Below the pieces are notes generated by a model that made no database searches, was not told where the DNA came from, and saw only the letters and a program-made list of their open reading frames with translations. Positions 55,150-64,000 of a stretch of 64,000 nt of DNA are shown piece after piece. Origin of the DNA: Rhodoblastus acidophilus (GTDB lineage: Bacteria; Pseudomonadota; Alphaproteobacteria; Rhizobiales; Beijerinckiaceae); contig NZ_JAOQNX010000001.1 of the NCBI RefSeq assembly GCF_025961575.1, forward strand, positions 1 through 64,000, in the 5' to 3' direction. Position 1 is the stretch's first letter. Each line of letters starts with the position of its first letter. The position numbers and the translations under genes are program-made.

Positions 55150-56316
55150 TCAGGCGAGTCTCAGCAGATGCGCCACGTCCTTGAAGAAAATGCGCATCTG
55201 GGCAACGAAGTTCCGCTTGGGATATTCCTTGTTCATGTAGGATTCCCAAGTGAGCCGCTGGACATCGGGGTCCAGGCAGATCTTCACAAAACTCTCGCGG
55301 GCGCGGTCGCTGGCGTAGAAGAAGCGCTGCAACAGGCCGAGCACCCAGAACACGCGGCCATGATCCTTGAAGAAGCGCTTGGCCGCCAGACCGAGCGCCT
55401 TGACATCGCCGGTCTTCAGGCATTCGTCGCAGGCCTCGGCGGCGAGACGGCCGCCCAGCAGCGCATAATAAATGCCTTCGCCCGACGCGGGCGCCACGGT
55501 TCCGGCGGCGTCGCCGGCCAGCACCACGTCACGGCCGTTGTCCCAGCGCTTCAACGGCTTGAGCGGAATGGGCGCGCCTTCGCCACGAATGGTTTTCAGC
55601 GGTCCCAGATCCGTTTCGGCGCGCAGGTCGGCGACCGCGCCGCGCAGCGAAAACCCCTTGTGCGCCGAACCGACGCCGACGCTCATGGTCGGGCCGTGCG
55701 GGAACACCCAGGCGTAGAAATCCGGCGACAAAGCGCCGCGGTAGTAGATTTCGCAACGGTTCGGGTTCTGCGGCGGTGTCTCGACGATCTCGTGATAGGC
55801 GAAGACCATCGGGATTTTCTCGGCGCCGGGAACCTCCTGGCGGCCGACCTTGCTCACCGCGCCATCGGCGCCGATCACCAGCTTGGTGTGCAGCACTTCC
55901 TCGGCGACCGAACCCTTGGGGGTGTAATGGACCAGCGTCTCGCCGTTCTCGCGGGTGATGCGCACATAGGTTCCGGTCACCCGGGTCGCCCCGGCGTCAG
56001 CGGCGCGCGCGCGCAAAAACTCGTCGAACTCGAGACGGTCGACCATGCCGACATAGCCGCCGTCGATGGGCATGTCGACGCGCTTGTTGGTGGGCGAAAT
56101 CATGGTCGCCATATTGACCCGGCATTTCAGCAGATGCTGGGGAATGTCGAAGTCGCGAATGGCGCGCGGCGGAATGGCGCCGCCGCAGGGTTTGATACGT
56201 CCGGCCTTGTCGAGCAGCGCAACCTTTCGCCCGGCCTTGGCCAGGTCATGCGCAGCCGTCGCGCCAGCCGGTCCGCCCCCGACTACAACCACGTCGTAGC
56301 GATCCTGAGCTGACAT
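55150..56316 (-). CDS. bchP: BchP, geranylgeranyl reductase
   Basis: 388 aa from the ATG at 56316 (MSAQDRYDVVVVGGGPAGAT), with GGAGAG upstream. It reduces the geranylgeranyl tail of bacteriochlorophyll to phytyl. FAD/NAD(P)-binding GGGPAG at 13-18, GRIKPCGGAIPPRAI near 48-62, and the flavin motif DVVLAGDAAGTVAPASGEGIYYA near 277-299. Between orf428 (25 bp upstream) and tspO. Confidence 0.96.
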   Translation of the reverse strand: MSAQDRYDVVVVGGGPAGATAAHDLAKAGRKVALLDKAGRIKPCGGAIPPRAIRDFDIPQHLLKCRVNMATMISPTNKRVDMPIDGGYVGMVDRLEFDEFLRARAADAGATRVTGTYVRITRENGETLVHYTPKGSVAEEVLHTKLVIGADGAVSKVGRQEVPGAEKIPMVFAYHEIVETPPQNPNRCEIYYRGALSPDFYAWVFPHGPTMSVGVGSAHKGFSLRGAVADLRAETDLGPLKTIRGEGAPIPLKPLKRWDNGRDVVLAGDAAGTVAPASGEGIYYALLGGRLAAEACDECLKTGDVKALGLAAKRFFKDHGRVFWVLGLLQRFFYASDRARESFVKICLDPDVQRLTWESYMNKEYPKRNFVAQMRIFFKDVAHLLRLA

Positions 56317-56341
56317 GGGTCTCTCCTTGTTTTGAACTGTC

Positions 56342-57712
56342 CTATGCGCCGGTGGGCGCGCTTCCGAATTCCACGGTTTGAGCCTGAGGTTTTGTCGCCT
56401 CACGCTCGATGCGGGTCGCCAGCAAAGCCGCGGCGACAAAGGCGATGGCCTCGATGACGAAGACCGCGGCATAGGCGCTCAGCGCCGAGCCCAAAGCCCA
56501 TCGCGAAAGATCCACCAGCGCGGCGCCGATCAGTCCGCCGGCGCCCAGAGCCAAGGCTTGCGCCGCGCCCCAAAGGCCCATGCGCACGCCCTCGCGCTGT
56601 TCCGCGCCGCGGCTGGCGAGCCCCATCATCGCCCCGATGGCGGAGGCGGCGTAAATGCCGTCGCCGACGCCGAGCGCGAAGATCGCCGCCCGCAGCGCGC
56701 CGGGCTGGCCGGACAGCAGGCCGGCGGCGGCCACCGCCACCAACGCGGCCGCGGCGAACAGGCAGCCGCCGATGATCCAAAGTTTCAGATTGCCGAGCCG
56801 CGGCCCGCCGATCGCCGAGGCGCCGATGGCGACCGTGATCATGCCGAGCAGCACGCCGCCGTGCTGGAGGCCCGCGAGTTTGGTGGTCACGCCCGGAGGC
56901 ATGCCGAAGGCGAGGCCGGCGAAGGGCTCGACCAGAAGCTCCTGCGCGCTATAGGCGAGCATGGAGACGAAGATGAACACGGTGAAGCGGCGCGCCGCCG
57001 GCTCGGCCCAGACTTCGCGAAAAGCGTCGCGGAACGAGGCGGAACGGCGCTCATGCGCGGGCTTGGCGACGGAATTGGCCTCGACGCCGAACACCGCCAG
57101 ACTGGCGATGACGAAGGCGGAAGCGCAGACGACGGAGGTCACGGCGATCAGCCGCGCGCCGGAATAGGGATCGAGGAAATGGCCGGCGAGCGGCGCGGTG
57201 ACGGCGAAGCCGACGATCATCATCACCCAGACCAGGGTGGCGGCGGCGGCGCGCCGTTGCGGCGCGACGCGGGCGGCGAGCGTCGCTAGCACATTGGTGC
57301 CGGCCGCGCCGGCGCCGCAGCCGACCAGCAGGAAGCCGAGGGCGGCGACGGCGAGACCCTGAGCCCGGTCGGTTCCTGCGAGCGCGGCGCCCGCGGCGGC
57401 GAGCACGCCGCCGATCGCCAAAGCCGCCATGCCGCCGACGATCCAGGGGGTTCGACGTCCCGCGACGTCGGATTTATGGCCCCAGGCGGGGCGCATCACC
57501 TGCACGCCATGGAACAGCGCGACGAGCAGGCCGGGGATCACCGCCGGCAGCGCCAGCTCAACCACCATGACGCGGTTGATCGCCGCGGTCATCAGCACCA
57601 CGATCGCCCCGAGCGAGGTCTGGACCAGACCCAGCCTCAGAATCCCCGCCCAAGTCAAATGCGAGGAGTCCAGATGCGGGGGATGCGACGATGTGACCGT
57701 GGCGCTCATCAA
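56342..57712 (-). CDS. PucC/LhaA-type MFS protein of the photosynthesis cluster (ORF428 family)
   Basis: 456 aa, 12 hydrophobic segments; BCD family of major facilitators thought to aid bacteriochlorophyll delivery or light-harvesting complex assembly. Typical sequences are RVMVVELALPAVIPGLLVAL near 47-66, RPAWGHKSDVAGRRTPWI (motif A-like, 74-91) and QELLVEPFAGLAFGM near 261-275. It lies between bchG and bchP, the conserved position of orf428/bch2. It begins 4 bp after the bchG stop. Confidence 0.88.
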   Translation of the reverse strand: MMSATVTSSHPPHLDSSHLTWAGILRLGLVQTSLGAIVVLMTAAINRVMVVELALPAVIPGLLVALFHGVQVMRPAWGHKSDVAGRRTPWIVGGMAALAIGGVLAAAGAALAGTDRAQGLAVAALGFLLVGCGAGAAGTNVLATLAARVAPQRRAAAATLVWVMMIVGFAVTAPLAGHFLDPYSGARLIAVTSVVCASAFVIASLAVFGVEANSVAKPAHERRSASFRDAFREVWAEPAARRFTVFIFVSMLAYSAQELLVEPFAGLAFGMPPGVTTKLAGLQHGGVLLGMITVAIGASAIGGPRLGNLKLWIIGGCLFAAAALVAVAAAGLLSGQPGALRAAIFALGVGDGIYAASAIGAMMGLASRGAEQREGVRMGLWGAAQALALGAGGLIGAALVDLSRWALGSALSAYAAVFVIEAIAFVAAALLATRIEREATKPQAQTVEFGSAPTGA

Positions 57713-57716
57713 GACC

Positions 57717-58589
57717 TCATCCGGCGCGCAGCGCGAAGGCGCTGACCAGCATGCCCAACACGTAAAGGGTGGTGCCCGTGGCGTTGTAGTAAGCCGCCTG
57801 GCCGCGCGGGTCCTTGAGCAGCCGCGCCATCAGGACGAACTGGCCGATCAACAGGCCGACGATGAGGAAGGCGTAGAACGGGTGGCCCCAATTCCACAGC
57901 AGGGTGATGACGATCAGCTGCGGGGCGGCCATGACCGCGCAGGCGAGCCGCACGGCCTTTTCGACGCCGAGCTGGACCGGCAGCGAGCGCACGCCCATCA
58001 CCTTGTCGCCCTCGATCGCCTTGAAATCGTTCAGGGTCATGATGCCATGGGCGCCGATGCTGTAGAGCAGCGCGAACAGGATGACGGAATTGCTCGGGAA
58101 GGCGCCAGCCATGGCGGCGGCGCCGGTGAACCACGGCACGCCCTCGTAGCAGATCGCCACGGCCGAATTGCCGTACCAGCCGTTGAGCTTCAGCCGCCAC
58201 GGCGGCGCGCTATAGGCCCAGGCCAGAGCGAGACCGAAGATCGCGGCGAACAGCACCGAAGTTCCGAGCGCGGTGGCGACGATCAGCGACAGCACCGACC
58301 AGATCACGCCAATATAAAAGCCCCATTCGCCGGGAATGCGGCCGGAGGGGATGGGGCGGTTCGGCTCGTTGATGGCGTCGACGTGACGGTCGTACCAGTC
58401 GTTGACCGCCTGGCTGGTCGCGCAGACCAGCGGACCGGCGAGCACGGCGCCGAGCAGCGCGGCGCCCCAACGGATCGGCACGCCGGACGACACGACGCCG
58501 CACATATAGGCCCACATCGGGGCGAACCAAGTGACGGGTTTCAGCAGTTCCAGGACGGCTGACGGTTCCGGATATTGAGGCTTTGACAT
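57717..58589 (-). CDS. bchG: BchG, bacteriochlorophyll synthase
   Basis: 290 aa UbiA-family prenyltransferase attaching geranylgeranyl or phytyl diphosphate to bacteriochlorophyllide at the membrane. The Asp-rich motif is NDWYDRHVDAINEPNRPIPSG (residues 63-83); a second Asp-rich stretch is LNDFKAIEGDKVMG. About eight transmembrane helices. First gene of the bchG-orf428-bchP-tspO unit, 92 bp after ppsR on the same strand. Confidence 0.96.
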   Translation of the reverse strand: MSKPQYPEPSAVLELLKPVTWFAPMWAYMCGVVSSGVPIRWGAALLGAVLAGPLVCATSQAVNDWYDRHVDAINEPNRPIPSGRIPGEWGFYIGVIWSVLSLIVATALGTSVLFAAIFGLALAWAYSAPPWRLKLNGWYGNSAVAICYEGVPWFTGAAAMAGAFPSNSVILFALLYSIGAHGIMTLNDFKAIEGDKVMGVRSLPVQLGVEKAVRLACAVMAAPQLIVITLLWNWGHPFYAFLIVGLLIGQFVLMARLLKDPRGQAAYYNATGTTLYVLGMLVSAFALRAG

Positions 58590-58603
58590 GAAAAAACGCT
58601 AGA

Positions 58604-58625
58604 CTTGACAGTCCAGAGTGTCAAG
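58604..58625. promoter_or_regulatory. Inverted repeat upstream of bchG
   Basis: CTTGACA-GTCCAGAG-TGTCAAG is a perfect 7-bp inverted repeat 15-36 bp upstream of the bchG ATG. The leftward TTGACA (58624-58619) could be a -35 element, but a promoter here would leave almost no leader. A PpsR-like TGT-N12-ACG (one mismatch) starts at 58619. Confidence 0.5.
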
Positions 58626-58681
58626 CAACATTTACGCTTTTGGCCAGGGGTTTGCCCGAGATCAAACCCACCGCTTCCGCG

Positions 58682-60139
58682 TCAAACCTCGTCGTCGGAA
58701 TTGTCGTCGTCGCCGAGATCGCCAAGGCCGTAGCGGCGCAGTTTGGCGTAAAAGCCCTGTCGGCTCAAGCCCAGCATTTCCGCGGCGGCGGCGCGATTGT
58801 CGTTGGTCAACTCCAGCGCCGCCTCGATGCAGAGTCTTTCAATGAGATCCGTGGTCTCGCGCACCAAATTTTTCAAGGGAACGCGGCCGACGAGATCAAT
58901 GAAATGCTCGACGGTGCGCGGCAATTCGCGCCCACCCAGGCGCTCGCTGCCGGGACGCCAGCCCACCGCGCGCACGGTCAAGCCATAGCTCGGCTCGCCG
59001 GCGCCGGGCAGCAGCACGCCGGCGACCTCGACATCCTCGGTCGACCCGAGTTCGCCGCGCATGATTGTGGAAAAATGTCGCACCGCCCCATGAGCGCGCA
59101 GATTGGCGAACAGGATGCCGACGTCGATGGAGGGCCGCCCGAGCCAGCGCTCGATCTTTTCGCCCCGCGCCTGCGCCTCGACCCCGACCTGGGCGAGGTC
59201 GAGAAAGGCCGCATTGGCGCTGGCGACGCGCAGGTCGCCGCTGACGACGACGAAAGCCTCGGGCATGGCCACGACCATCTGCAGCAGATTGCTCTCCTGC
59301 TCGGTCCGGGCGCCCGCCCCGCCCTCGACGCGCGAGAACAGCACCAGCAGATGCGCGGCGCTGTCCTGGCGGAACAGCGAGCCGGAAATCAGCACGCGCG
59401 TTCCCTGCTGCGCGGTCTCGACCATGACATTGTCGACGCGCGGCGCCAGCCGCGCCGCGGCGACGAAAGACTGGATGGCCTGTTTGCTGCGCGCGTCGAA
59501 CAGATCGACGAAGGGCGAGCCGGGAATGCGCCGGGGATCGACGCCGAACAGCGTCGCCGCCGCCGGATTGACCTCGACGATGCGCTGGGTGTTGGCGTCG
59601 ATGATGGCGACGGGCTCGGCCGAGAGCTGGAACAGCAGGCGGTAGCGTTTTTCCGCGTCGCGGATGCGCGCATATTCGCGCTCCATGTCCTGCTGGGCGT
59701 CGGCGAGGCGCTGCTGCAGCGCGGCGAGCGCGCGCATGTCGCGGCCCACCGCCACCACGCGCTGCTCGGTCTCGACGCGGATCGCGCAATAGCGCACGGG
59801 CACGTCGGCGCCGCCGATCGCGGAGGGATGATTGACCTGGCGCCAGCGCGTCGGCTGGGTGACGTTCGCCTCGCCCAGGAGGTCGTCGACCTTGGGGCGG
59901 GTTTCGCTGGTGACGAGATCGACCCAGCGCCGCCCGACCCAGGCGCCGCCCACCTCCTTGGCGAGCCCCGGCTCGGCGAAGGCGACGTCGAGCACGGCGC
60001 CCTCCTTGTCCATGACGATGGACACATCGGCGGAGGCCGCAATAAGGGCGCCCGCCGTGACCGCGTCCACGGCGCCAAGATGCTCCTTCGCATCGGAGAA
60101 GCGTCCCTTCGGGGGAAAAGCCGACGAGCGGTCGCTCAC
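58682..60139 (-). CDS. ppsR: PpsR/CrtJ, redox-responsive repressor of photosynthesis genes
   Basis: 485 aa from a GTG at 60139 (VSDRSSAFPPKGRF), preceded by AGGA and 4 bp after the ppaA stop; an ATG at 60214 would overlap ppaA. Order: N-terminal domain with VSIVMDKEGAVLDVAF, first PAS (~165-275, LFQLSAEPVAIIDANTQRIV), second PAS (~300-420), and a Fis-type HTH at the C-terminus (RAAAAEMLGLSRQGFYAKLR). It represses bch, crt and puc genes under oxygen by binding TGT-N12-ACA. The HTH-proximal cysteine (RLCIEAALEL) equivalent to R. sphaeroides Cys424 is present; no obvious Cys251 equivalent is seen. Confidence 0.94.
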   Translation of the reverse strand: MSDRSSAFPPKGRFSDAKEHLGAVDAVTAGALIAASADVSIVMDKEGAVLDVAFAEPGLAKEVGGAWVGRRWVDLVTSETRPKVDDLLGEANVTQPTRWRQVNHPSAIGGADVPVRYCAIRVETEQRVVAVGRDMRALAALQQRLADAQQDMEREYARIRDAEKRYRLLFQLSAEPVAIIDANTQRIVEVNPAAATLFGVDPRRIPGSPFVDLFDARSKQAIQSFVAAARLAPRVDNVMVETAQQGTRVLISGSLFRQDSAAHLLVLFSRVEGGAGARTEQESNLLQMVVAMPEAFVVVSGDLRVASANAAFLDLAQVGVEAQARGEKIERWLGRPSIDVGILFANLRAHGAVRHFSTIMRGELGSTEDVEVAGVLLPGAGEPSYGLTVRAVGWRPGSERLGGRELPRTVEHFIDLVGRVPLKNLVRETTDLIERLCIEAALELTNDNRAAAAEMLGLSRQGFYAKLRRYGLGDLGDDDNSDDEV

Positions 60140-60143
60140 GGTT

Positions 60144-60986
60144 TCATTCCTGTTCAGGCTGACCGAAGCCGAGCTCAGCCGCGCGGGTGAAAAAGGTATG
60201 ACGTCGTGGTCCATTTAACAATGCGTCTTGGGGTTGCACAGGCATCTCGGTTCCGCACACACAGAAATCGGCGCCAATCTGTCTGGCGATGTCGGGACGA
60301 CGGCCGAAAAACGCGCCGCCGACGACAACAAGGAGCTTTGGATTGCGCGACACCGCGCGCGCTTCGGCGATCGCCTGGGCCAAGGCGTCAAGGTGGCGAT
60401 CGCAGCTCAAGGAAAAACCGAGAAAATCGCGCCATTCATGCGCGAGTTCGGCGCGGAACCCCCGCGCCTCGCTCCTGGCGACCCGCCACCCCATCCCGCA
60501 AAATACGGATTCGGCCATCTGGACGCCGAGCGTGTGACGCTCGCCGGGCGCGGCCTGCAAGAGAATGGAGGGAGGTTTGGCCAGCGTCTGGGCGGTGACG
60601 CGCAGCGCGATCTCGTCGATCAGACGCTTCAGCACGCCGGTCGCGCGCTGCACGTCGATGAGATCGCTCTCGTCATTGTCCCAGAAACAGCCGATTTCGC
60701 GCGCCACCGGCGCGAGAATGTCCATCATCACCGAAAGCGGCCCGCCACCGGCGAGCCGTCCATAAATTTCCGCGCGGAACGCGTCGTCGCGTCCCGTCGC
60801 CAGCAACCGCGCCAGGGCGGTCAATTCGTCGCAGGACGGCGCGGGGCGGTTGCCACGCCCGAGCCTGGACTCTAAGCAGATCAGGCCATTGCCGGCCTTG
60901 CCGCGCACACTGCGCCGCAGCGTCGTCGGTCCCGCGCCGGTGACGTCGCTGGCGATGCTCACAGGGAACGCGCCCGGCTGGTACAT
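60144..60986 (-). CDS. ppaA: PpaA/AerR, B12-binding anti-repressor of PpsR
   Basis: 280 aa from the ATG at 60986. Residues ~45-130 are helical (CFWDNDESDLIDVQRATGVL). Residues ~145-265 form a B12-binding-like domain with APGERHTLGVQMAESVFCGMGW, a strand FLGFSLSCDRHLD and VVVGGAFFGRRPDIARQIGA. AerR/PpaA binds cobalamin and antagonises CrtJ/PpsR in light. The gene is upstream of and in tandem with ppsR (4-bp gap), the conserved arrangement. Divergent from bchF. Confidence 0.9.
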   Translation of the reverse strand: MYQPGAFPVSIASDVTGAGPTTLRRSVRGKAGNGLICLESRLGRGNRPAPSCDELTALARLLATGRDDAFRAEIYGRLAGGGPLSVMMDILAPVAREIGCFWDNDESDLIDVQRATGVLKRLIDEIALRVTAQTLAKPPSILLQAAPGERHTLGVQMAESVFCGMGWRVARSEARGFRAELAHEWRDFLGFSLSCDRHLDALAQAIAEARAVSRNPKLLVVVGGAFFGRRPDIARQIGADFCVCGTEMPVQPQDALLNGPRRHTFFTRAAELGFGQPEQE

Positions 60987-61089
60987 GCCGCCCCCAACTT
61001 CCGAGACCGCGAACGCCGTCCATCGTGGCGAGCGCAGGTCCTCGCCACCCCACGGCCCGCGACCCCCGCGCGCCGTTTCCCCACTTAAA

Positions 61090-61107
61090 TGTATTTTTTG
61101 CTTTACG
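61090..61107. promoter_or_regulatory. PpsR-like box upstream of bchF
   Basis: TGT-ATTTTTTGCTTT-ACG differs from TGT-N12-ACA at the last base. It lies in an AT-rich stretch directly upstream of the predicted bchF promoter, between ppaA and bchF. The same one-base variant is found before bchG. Confidence 0.5.
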
Positions 61108-61117
61108 TCAATTTATC

Positions 61118-61147
61118 TTGACATTTTTTGCCCCCCCGCCCTAGGAT
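61118..61147 (+). promoter_or_regulatory. Sigma-70-type promoter of bchFNB
   Basis: TTGACA (61118-61123) and TAGGAT (61142-61147), 18-bp spacer. GTCAA-TTTATC-TTGAC, a perfect inverted repeat at 61107-61122, overlaps the -35 element and may be an operator. Confidence 0.55.
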
Positions 61148-61157
61148 CGCCTCACCA

Positions 61158-61177
61158 GCCATGGCTCCGGCCATGGC
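61158..61177 (+). promoter_or_regulatory. 5' leader hairpin of bchFNB with UCCG loop
   Basis: GCCATGGC (61158-61165), loop TCCG, GCCATGGC (61170-61177). The perfect 8-bp stem closed by C-G around a UNCG-type tetraloop should be very stable in the mRNA leader, about 35 bases before the bchF ATG. Likely an mRNA-stabilising structure. Confidence 0.6.
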
Positions 61178-61210
61178 GGCCTAAACGCCTGCCGGCCCAG
61201 GGAAAACAAT

Positions 61211-63015
<1,805 letters not shown>

Positions 63016-63017
63016 TC

Positions 63018-64000
63018 ATGCAACTGACGCTCTGGACCTACGAGGGTCCGCCCCACATTGGCGCCATGCGCGTGGCGACCGGCATGAAGGGTCTGCATTT
63101 CGTCCTGCATGCGCCGCAGGGCGACACCTACGCCGACCTGCTGTTCACGATGATCGAGCGCCGCGCCGAGCGCCCGCCGGTCACCTACACGACCTTCCAG
63201 GCCCGCGACCTCGGCACCGACACGGCCGAAGTGTTCAAGGACGCCGCGCGCGCCGCCTATGAGCGCCATCAGCCGCGCGCGATCATCGTCGGCGCCTCCT
63301 GCACCGCCGAGCTGATCCAGGACGATCCCGGCGGTCTCGCCAAAACCCTCGGCCTGCCCTGCCCGGTCATTCCGCTGGAATTGTCGGCCTATTCGCGCAA
63401 GGAAAACTGGGGCGCCGCCGAAACCTTTTATCGGCTCGCCCGCGGCCTCGCCGGCGAACGCAAGCAGCGCCCAGTTCGCCCGCGCCCGCTGGCCAATCTG
63501 CTCGGTCCCACCGCGCTCGGCTTCCGTCATCGCGACGACGTCATCGAGATCACAAAACTGCTCAATGCGCTCGGCGTTGACGTCAACGTGGTCGCCCCGA
63601 TGGGCGCGACGCCCGACGATCTGACCCGCCTCGGCGACGCCGATTTCAACGTCGTCCTCTATCCCGAAATTGCGCTGCCGGCCGCGCAATATCTGGAAAA
63701 GGCGCAGGGCCAGCCCTACACGAAAACCGTGCCGATCGGCATTGGCGCCACCCGCGAGTTCATCGCGGAGGTGCGCAAGATCGCCAACCTGCCCGCCGAT
63801 GCGGAGCTGCCGACCTCAAACCTGCCGTGGTGGTCGCGCTCGGTCGACTCGACCTATCTCACGGGCAAACGCGTCTTCATCTTCGGCGACGCCACCCACG
63901 TGCTCGCAGCCGAAAAAATCGCCCGCGAAGAAATCGGTTTCGACATTGTCGGCATCGGCACCTATTCGCGCGAATTCGCCCGCGAGGTGCGCGCCCGCGC
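63018..64000 (+). CDS. bchB: BchB, light-independent protochlorophyllide reductase subunit B (truncated by window edge)
   Basis: The first 327 residues are present; the frame is open at the right edge, and full-length BchB is about 520 aa. It begins [20 protein letters not shown], the canonical start, and includes [20 protein letters not shown] (the Asp ligand of the shared cluster in related proteins lies near residue 36), [16 protein letters not shown] and [20 protein letters not shown]. It forms the catalytic heterotetramer with BchN. In most purple bacteria bchH, bchL and bchM follow. Confidence 0.96.
   Translation, partial: MQLTLWTYEGPPHIGAMRVATGMKGLHFVLHAPQGDTYADLLFTMIERRAERPPVTYTTFQARDLGTDTAEVFKDAARAAYERHQPRAIIVGASCTAELIQDDPGGLAKTLGLPCPVIPLELSAYSRKENWGAAETFYRLARGLAGERKQRPVRPRPLANLLGPTALGFRHRDDVIEITKLLNALGVDVNVVAPMGATPDDLTRLGDADFNVVLYPEIALPAAQYLEKAQGQPYTKTVPIGIGATREFIAEVRKIANLPADAELPTSNLPWWSRSVDSTYLTGKRVFIFGDATHVLAAEKIAREEIGFDIVGIGTYSREFAREVRAR

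Overview
The window is GC-rich DNA from an anoxygenic phototrophic alphaproteobacterium, most likely a purple non-sulfur bacterium of the Hyphomicrobiales (Rhodoblastus/Rhodopseudomonas-like; the genus is inference). Three things point there: a photosynthesis gene cluster with PpsR and PpaA/AerR regulators (bchE-bchJ-idi, bchG-orf428-bchP-tspO, ppsR-ppaA, bchFNB), the alphaproteobacterial general stress module phyR/nepR/ecfG, and storage metabolism (PHB depolymerase and a complete glycogen operon).

Layout. 1-7.2 kb: the end of an unidentified gene, a GlfT2-like glycosyltransferase, an intracellular PHB depolymerase, a metallo-beta-lactamase-fold hydrolase, a universal stress protein, and phyR divergent from nepR-ecfG across a textbook EcfG promoter. 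7.3-14.8 kb: a giant alpha-2-macroglobulin with a thioester motif, paired with penicillin-binding protein 1C. 14.9-24.5 kb: glgP-glgB-glgC-glgA-glgX. 25.1-31.5 kb: a leftward, tightly overlapping periplasmic nitrate reductase operon (DUF2478-napFDAGHBC), followed by a broken small gene, a Crp/Fnr regulator, an Hsp70-like protein and a GNAT enzyme. 34.7-37.3 kb: a lower-GC accessory island whose left edge is a pile-up of dispersed repeats. It carries an HTH regulator and a Shedu-type (DUF4263) anti-phage nuclease gene broken by one base at an A6 run. 37.7-46.6 kb: a URO-D-family methyltransferase-like protein, a ChaA-type antiporter, a tyrosine phenol-lyase-like PLP enzyme, a Bcr/CflA drug exporter, a Crp-degenerate-GGDEF fusion, a TPP riboswitch with terminator controlling thiO, and heme oxygenase. 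46.6-49.9 kb: LuxR and XRE regulators and divergent thiM/thiE. 50-64 kb: the photosynthesis cluster, running off the right edge inside bchB.

How the genes work together. The 50-64 kb genes make bacteriochlorophyll (BchF, BchN, BchB, BchE, BchJ, BchP, BchG) and isoprenoid precursors (Idi). PpsR and two B12-binding-type regulators probably set expression; two tandem PpsR boxes lie over the bchE promoter. Nap with Crp/Fnr-like sites suggests redox balancing or nitrate respiration. Glycogen and PHB genes handle carbon reserves.

Dispersed repeats of at least three palindromic families lie in the gaps between genes. One inverted pair runs into the pbpC reading frame and supplies its N-terminus. 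No tRNA, rRNA, insertion sequence or CRISPR array was recognised.
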